The notes under the pieces are model-generated. The model was not told the DNA's origin, did no database searches, and was given only the letters and a program-made list of their open reading frames with translations. DNA of 64,000 bases from Closterium sp. Naga37s-1 (taxonomy: Eukaryota > Streptophyta > Zygnematophyceae > Desmidiales > Closteriaceae), in assembly GCA_947471745.1 (NCBI GenBank), contig CANJKZ010000011.1:1550001-1614000 (forward strand), in the 5' to 3' direction. The position numbers and the translations under genes are program-made. Shown piece by piece: positions 58,977 to 64,000 of the stretch; position 1 is the first letter of the stretch, and every line of letters starts with the position of its first letter.

Positions 58977-59553
58977 GGAACAACGCTACAAAGACCTCAT
59001 TAGCAAGACCAACCGTGACAAACGTCCCCCTCGCATGGCTGGCCAAGCACGTGGAGAACATTCACCAGCAAAGGAGAGGATCGAGACAAGGGAAAACCAG
59101 AATGCGGCGAAGTCAACGGGAGGGCAGCACACGACACTTGTGGAGAAATTCAAGGGCAATGAAGGAAAGGGAGGACACTCAAACCTGGTGTGTTGGTACT
59201 GCAAGGAATCTGGCCACCCGTTCTACAAGTGTCCCAAGGCGCCTCCGGGCTGGTCACCACCAGGGTGGGAACCACAAAACAGAGGGAGGACAAACCAGCG
59301 CACCTAGAGTAGCCGTTCATCCTCGCCTCGAAGGAGTGAAAGCCCCAAACGTGACAACCAAGCGTCAAAACAGCAAGGGGCAGCCGGGCGAGACAACAAA
59401 CGTACCGTTACATGTATTGCAACGGTACGGACGTCGCAAGCAACTTTACCGTCAGTCAGAGGATCGATGTGGTTGCTGGACAGTGGATGCAGCCAGTACA
59501 TGAATTCATAAAAACGCTGGTTTGAGGGTCTAGAGAAGCTGGACGCACCTGTA
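58977..59553 (+). pseudogene. EL10 zinc knuckle and protease start
   Basis: Frame 59035-59307 holds a canonical knuckle CX2CX4HX4C (CWYCKESGHPFYKC, 59191-59232). At about 59466 a further frame reads WLLDSGCSQYM, the protease active site, and stops at TAA six codons later. The sequence then continues as RWFEGLEKLDAP up to the EL11 LTR. Confidence 0.8.
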
Positions 59554-59683
59554 TGTCAGAACATTATAGCTTATACATTTGTGTAGGCTGTAGTGGGGTA
59601 GCCCATAAGGGGTACAACCCAATTAGGGTCAGTACTTGTACCCAATTTGCTAGTTCATACATTCTCGTTCGTTAATTTTCACA
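59554..59683 (+). repeat. EL11 5' LTR
   Basis: 130 bp from TGTCAGAACATTATAGC to TTAATTTTCACA, with the core GTGGGGTAGCCCATAAGGGG. Confidence 0.87.
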
Positions 59684-59695
59684 TGGTTTTAGAGC
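59684..59695 (+). promoter_or_regulatory. EL11 primer-binding site, degenerate
   Basis: TGGTTTTAGAGC directly after the LTR; two or three differences from the standard TGGTATCAGAGC. Confidence 0.65.
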
Positions 59696-59735
59696 AGGTT
59701 CCTTGGGCCCACCACCTGCTACGCTGCGAGTACCC

Positions 59736-60855
59736 CCTAGGCCCGTCGCTCCTAGCCCGCGACCGGCCCGTACCTAGCCCGCGCTCGGCCCCGTCTCTCG
59801 CCCGCGCCCGGCCCGTACCTGGCCCGCGACCGGCCCGTACCTAGCCCGCGCCCGGCCCGTACCTAGCCCGCGATCGGCCTTACCTAGCCCGCGCTCGGCC
59901 CCGTTTGTCGCCCGCGCCCGGCCCGTACCTAGCCCGCGACCGGCCCGTACCTAGCCCGCGCCCGGCCCCGTACCTAGCCCGCGCCCCGTCGATGTCCGCG
60001 CCCAGCCCGTACCTAGCCCGCGATCGACCCGTACCTAACCCGCGCCCGGAACGTCCCTAGCCCGCGCCCGACCTTGTCTCACGCCTGTGCCCGGCCCCGT
60101 ACCTAGCCCGCGCCCCGTCGACGCCTGCGGCCGGCCCCGTACCTAGCCCGTGCCCAGCCCCGTACCTAGCCCACGCCCGGCCCCGTACCCAGCTCGCGCC
60201 CCGTCGACGCCCGCGCCCGGCCCTGTACCTAGCCCGCGCCCGGCCCCGTTCCTAGCCCAGCGCCAGGCCCCGTACCTAGCCCGCGCCCCGTCAATGCCCG
60301 CGCCCGGCCCCGTACCTAGCCCGCGCCCGGCCCCGTTACTAGCCCGCGCCCGACCCTGTTCCTAGCCCGCGCCCGTCGACGCCCGCGCCCGGCCCCTGTA
60401 CCTAGCCCGCGCCCGGCCCCGTTCCTCGCCCAGCGCCCGGCCCTGTACCTAGCCCGCGCCCGGCCCCGTTCCTAGCCCAGCGCCCGGCCCCGTACCTAGC
60501 CCCGCGCCCGGCCCCGTCACTAGCCCGCGCCCGGCCCCGTTCCTAGCCCGCGCCCGTCTACGCCCGCGCCCGACCCCTGTACCTAGCCCAGCGCCCGGCC
60601 CCGTTCCTAGCCCAGCGCCCGGCCCTGTTCCTAGCCCAGCGCCCGGCCCCGTACCTAGCCCTGCGCCCGGCCCCGTCCCCTGCCCGCGCCAGGCCCTGTA
60701 CCTAGCCCGTGCCCGACCCAGTCGGCCCCTTCCCCCACTGTCACTGCTGCTACTGCTACAGCTGCTACTGCTGCTACTGCTGCTACTGCTGCTCCTACAA
60801 CAGCTGCTACTGCTGCTGCTACTGATGCTCCTGCTATTCTGCGTGCTGCACAGCT
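59736..60855. repeat. EL11 leader: C-rich minisatellite and CTGCTA tract
   Basis: 59736-60725 is an array of ~20-25-bp units on CCCGTACCTAGCCCGCGCCC, with GTCGACGCCCGCG variants. 60735-60840 is a (CTGCTACTG)n tract running up to the gag start. It is the sense-strand version of the leaders seen in the minus-strand elements and matches 1-546 in reverse complement. Confidence 0.87.
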
Positions 60856-61878
60856 ATGGCTTCGCTTCGGGTTCTCGCGTTTGATCATGAGGGCAGACCG
60901 GTTCAGTTTGACACGTGGCTAGACGACCTGCAGCTGTACCTACTAAGCGATTCTAAGGACAGTGTCTCGCTGTTTGACCTAGTGTCAGGCGCTGCTACTG
61001 CCCCTCCCGCCACAGCTGACAGCTCGACTCGCTCACAGTGGCTTACTTGTGACGCTGCTGCCCGCTTAGCCATTCGCAACCACCTGCCATTAACTGAATG
61101 TGCTCACTTCGGACAGCACAGGACAGCGCAGGCACTGTACGACGCTGTAGTCGCTCGCTACTCCTCCCCTGCCACTGCTGCTCTAGGCCGCCTTCTTCTG
61201 CCCTACCTGTTCCCCGAGCTGTCCGCCTTTGCCACAGTCGAGGACCTCGTTTCCCACCTTTGCGCTAGCGACGCTCGCTACCGCGCTACCGCCCCCGCTG
61301 AGTTCCTTGACAAGAACCAGCCCCCGATGTTCATCACCCTCTACTTCATAGTCACTCGCCTCCCTGACTCTCTTCGCTCTGTCAGGGACCACTTTCTCTC
61401 TCTTGACCCCACCTCCCTCACTGTTGACCTCCTCGAGCAGCATCTCCTCGCAGCTGAGACTAGTGCAGTTGTTGTAGGTGCTGCTCGTGGCACTCCGCGC
61501 CCGCCCTTCTTTGAGGGGTGCTCCCCCTCCCCCCTTGCCCCCTCCTACGCCTCTGCTGCTGCTGCAGACGTCTCTGTTGCTGAGGACGTCGGTGCTGCTT
61601 CTGCTAGTGCAAAGCGCCGCAGCAGCAAGGGCAAGGGTGGCAGGGGTGGTGGAGGTGGCAGCGGTGGTGGTGGAGGTGGCAGCGGGAGTGGTGGTGGGGG
61701 CAGCGGTGGAGGTGGTGGAGGCAGTGGAGGTGGTGGCGGCAGTGGGACTGTTGGCGGGAGTGGGGGCTCTGGTGGCGGTGGTGGAGGCAGCGGTGGGAGT
61801 GGCGGCAATGGAGGCGGTGGGACTGGTAGCGGTGGGACTGGCGCTCGGCGTGCCACTTCTGGGGGTGGCCAGCGTTAG
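60856..61878 (+). CDS. EL11 gag, cut off after the Gly spacer
   Basis: 340 residues from MASLRVLAFDHEGRPVQFD: DTWLDDLQLYLLSDS, SQWLTCDAAARLAIRNHLPLTE, LYDAVVARYSSPATAALGRLLLPYLFPELS, DKNQPPMFITLYFIVTRLPDSLR, DLLEQHLLAAETS, then a Gly/Ser spacer of ~75 residues. It stops at TAG after GGGQR, where other copies have CAG. A second TAG follows in the QLREW block. It is the cleanest subfamily A gag on the plus strand. Confidence 0.85.
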   Translation: MASLRVLAFDHEGRPVQFDTWLDDLQLYLLSDSKDSVSLFDLVSGAATAPPATADSSTRSQWLTCDAAARLAIRNHLPLTECAHFGQHRTAQALYDAVVARYSSPATAALGRLLLPYLFPELSAFATVEDLVSHLCASDARYRATAPAEFLDKNQPPMFITLYFIVTRLPDSLRSVRDHFLSLDPTSLTVDLLEQHLLAAETSAVVVGAARGTPRPPFFEGCSPSPLAPSYASAAAADVSVAEDVGAASASAKRRSSKGKGGRGGGGGSGGGGGGSGSGGGGSGGGGGGSGGGGGSGTVGGSGGSGGGGGGSGGSGGNGGGGTGSGGTGARRATSGGGQR

Positions 61879-62123
61879 CAGCAGCAATGTCGGAGCGAGA
61901 CCCCGTCTCCCTAGCAGCTTCGTGAGTGGTTTAGGGCTAGGTACGGGGCCGGGCGCTGGGCTAGGAACAGGGCCGCGCGCTGGGCTAGGAATGGGGCCGG
62001 ACGCTGGGCTAGGAACGTGCAGGAAACGGGGGCGCAGTCTCTGCCGGTAACGGCTAGGTACTGGGTAACGACCCAGTACCTAGCCGTTACAGGCTCCACT
62101 GCGCTCGTGCAGGAAACGGGGGC
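61879..62123 (+). other. EL11 rearrangement junction with 44-bp palindrome
   Basis: After QLREWF come three units of the GC array (61935-62010). Next is GTGCAGGAAACGGGGGCGCAG, the palindrome 62047-62090 (20-bp perfect arms, 4-bp loop), then the same GTGCAGG unit again (62107), and finally RT. All of the zinc motif, protease, integrase and RT N-terminus are missing. Confidence 0.85.
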
Positions 62124-62434
62124 GCAGTCCCAGTGGAGCCTCTGCCGGCCAGTCTACGGTCTCCGCCAGGTGCCTCGCGAGTGGCACGACACACTGAGGA
62201 CTACACTTGCTGCTCTTGGGTTTGCTCCTTCTACTGCTGTCCAGTCGCTGTTTCTACGCACCGACACCTCGCTGCCGCCGTTCTACGTCCTCGTGTACGT
62301 CGACGACCTCGTCTTTGCCAGTGCTGACACTGAGGCACTGACTCTTGTGAAGTAGGAGCTGCAGAAGAGGCACACCTGCACTGACCTGGGTGAACTGCGC
62401 AGCTATCTTGGATTGCAGATCACCCTAGACAGAG
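62124..62434 (+). pseudogene. EL11 RT central part
   Basis: QWSLCRPVYGLRQVPREWHDTLRTTLAALGFAPS, catalytic YVLVYVDDLVFASADTEAL, a TAG after LVK, then ELQKRHTCTDLGELRSYLGLQIT up to the solo LTR. It includes the block that EL3 and EL4 have lost. Confidence 0.85.
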
Positions 62435-63232
62435 TGTTGGTGCAACCCTACGGTTTGCATTCGGCTTGTTGTCCGTGTGCGTGCATGCGTGTGTGCATGG
62501 AATGGTATGAGGGCATGAAATAATATATATTTTATGCTTACAATAGTGTGTGAATGATGAGGCATGATTTTGAATGTGTGTGTCGAGTCAATAGCGAGTT
62601 ATCGCTAGTCGCGTGTCACGTCGTCGTTTGCGTGTCGTGTGCGGTTTTCTATTTTGTCGTGTGTGGAACGTTCAGCGTGTCGCAGGTGTGCGCAGCAGAC
62701 TTCCAAGAACTCAAGGAAGAATTTACCTTGAAGAACCAGAGCCTTGGTTTCAAGAATCAAGTGATTTCGAAGCTCTCCAAAAGGGTAAACTTTAAGATAG
62801 TGAGAATAGTTGCATTACTTTGTGTAGTGTAATATTTCTCTTGGTGTAGGCCCTTGTGGAGGGTAGTTTCGAGACCCTTCGTGGTTGGGGACAGTGTGGC
62901 ACTGTTCCACATCACTGTACCTCGGCTCTTGGGGTTTGTAGGAGCAGGGAGTCATTCCCAACTCGTAACTCTTCCTATCTTGTGTTCTAAGACTATAGTG
63001 GCTGCCATAGTACCGATCGTTCAAACCGACGCTGTGTCGTCAATTCTTCATAAAATCGTGCAATCTAAATTGCTTATTGTAGGCAACGTCAAGACGCTCC
63101 AGATCCAATTTGAATCAAGTCATTTGCAGCTGTGAGCAGAACGCTATCAACGTTTGAAGCCGCTGTGCAGAAATCCGTCTGTGCTCTCTATCTTTCGTTT
63201 TAGGCACATTCAAGGCTATTGTGACTATAACA
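62435..63232. mobile_element. 798-bp solo LTR inserted in the EL11 RT
   Basis: Starts TGTTGGTGCAACCC, ends GTGACTATAACA, and is flanked by a perfect 5-bp duplication CAGAG (62430-62434 and 63233-63237). Removing it restores DRAxRTITLTQSHM of RT. It is AT-richer than its host, with a TAATATATATTTTATG stretch near 62520. The open frames inside it show no known domain. Its parent element is not in the window. Confidence 0.9.
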
Positions 63233-63237
63233 CAGAG

Positions 63238-64000
63238 CATGGCGCACCATCACCCTGACTCAGTCACACATGGTGCACCAGGTCCTTCAGCGCCTCGGTT
63301 TCCAGTTCTCCTCGCCACAGCCCACTCCTCTGTCTACCAGCCACTCGCTCTCAGCTCCACCTTCGGACGAGTCCGTAGAGCCGAGTGGTCCGTACACAGA
63401 GCTTGTGGGTTGCCTCATGTACCTAATGACGTGCACACGACCTGACCTCGCATACCCTCTCAGCCTTCTGGCTCGCTACGTGGCTCCCGGTAGGCACCGA
63501 AAGGTGCACTGGGATGCTGCGAAGAGGGTACTGCGCTACTTGTGCAGTACGTCGGGCATGGGGCTCTTGCTTGGAGGACGGGGTCGAGCTGTCCTCACCG
63601 GTCACGCAGACGCTTCCTAGGTTGACGACTCAGCTACGCCGCGGTCGTCACAGGGTTACACCTTCAGCCTTGTCTCTGGCTCTGTTTCCTGGCGGTCTAC
63701 CCGCTCGTCTTCGGCTCTCAGCTCCAGTTGTGAGGCTGAGATCTACGCAGGGGCCATGGCTGCACAGGAGCTACGCTGGCTCACCTACCTGCTGACTGAC
63801 TTGGGAGAGCAGCCTCGTTCTTCTCCACTTCTGTATGTAGACAACAAGGCCATGATTGCCTTGTGTCAGGAGCACAGACTGGAGCACAAAACGAAGCACA
63901 TCGCTCTGCGATACTTCCTTGCTCGAGAGTTGCAGCAGCGTGGCCAGCTTCCTCTTGCGTACGTGGCCACTAGGGCCAACACTGCTGATATATTCACCAA
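63238..64000 (+). pseudogene. EL11 RT end and RNase H, truncated by the window
   Basis: ITLTQSHMVHQVLQRLGFQFSS, SGPYTELVGCLMYLMTCTRPDLAYPLSLLARYVAP, and RNase H LTGHADAS, where TGG is replaced by TAG at 63618. It continues with SSCEAEIYAGAMAAQELRW, YVDNKAMIALCQEHRLEHKTKHIALRY and ANTADIFTK at the edge. Confidence 0.87.

Larger units (their letters stand above)
57124..59553 (+). mobile_element. EL10, copia element truncated in protease
   Basis: 5' LTR, canonical primer site, long gag, zinc knuckle, and the first codons of protease. It is then cut by the EL11 5' LTR at 59554. No 3' LTR lies within the window. Confidence 0.85.
59554..64000 (+). mobile_element. EL11, rearranged short-LTR copia, running off the window
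   Basis: 5' LTR, degenerate primer site, C-rich leader array, gag, then a scrambled junction that skips zinc motif, protease, integrase and half of RT. The RT C-terminus and RNase H follow, interrupted by a 798-bp solo LTR. Subfamily A. The 3' end lies beyond the window. Confidence 0.87.

Overview
The window is a GC-rich nuclear segment of a eukaryote. It holds one recognisable host gene and otherwise almost wall-to-wall Ty1/copia LTR retrotransposons. No rRNA, tRNA, CRISPR array or prokaryotic operon was seen. The host gene is an eight-exon orthologue of plant TOUGH / animal GPATCH1. This gene, GC richness, copia load and plant-type copia primer sites suggest a plant-lineage genome, perhaps a streptophyte green alga; the placement is inference.

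Layout. 1-546 is a GC-rich minisatellite. 567-12451 is copia element EL1 (+) with 902-bp LTRs, split by nested element EL2 (5381-10167, -) with a perfect 5-bp target duplication. 12452-13428 holds older remnants. 13429-32480 is a run of minus-strand elements of one short-LTR family (EL3, EL4, EL5, EL6), partly sharing or lacking LTRs. EL7 (32481-37259, +) faces EL6 head to head. EL8 (37446-42130, -) carries an intact 1180-codon gag-protease-integrase frame but no reverse transcriptase (RT). 42174-42699 is a MITE-like DNA element. EL9 (42759-48394, -) is a full-length, RT-deleted copy with intact LTRs and target duplication. 48445-56240 (-) is the TOUGH gene; its introns hold two MITEs with perfect 8-bp duplications and three minisatellites. 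56241-57123 is intergenic with an LTR fragment. EL10 (57124-59553, +) is a truncated copia of another family. EL11 (59554 to the window end, +) is a rearranged short-LTR element interrupted by a 798-bp solo LTR.

The short-LTR family (EL3-EL9, EL11) has ~125-131-bp LTRs. Where the 5' end is intact (EL8, EL9, EL11) there is an initiator-tRNA-like primer site. A C-rich minisatellite leader that differs in every copy precedes gag. Gag carries a long Gly-rich spacer and an unusual zinc motif (CX13CX3HX4C). These are followed by protease, integrase, a repetitive Gly/Ala/Glu/Pro linker, and RT-RNase H. It has at least two subfamilies, distinguished by the gag N-terminus. Nearly all copies are dead. 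Many of the stops are TAG codons in place of conserved Gln or Trp codons. Boundaries and exon joins were worked out by eye and by reading-frame phase; no searches were run.
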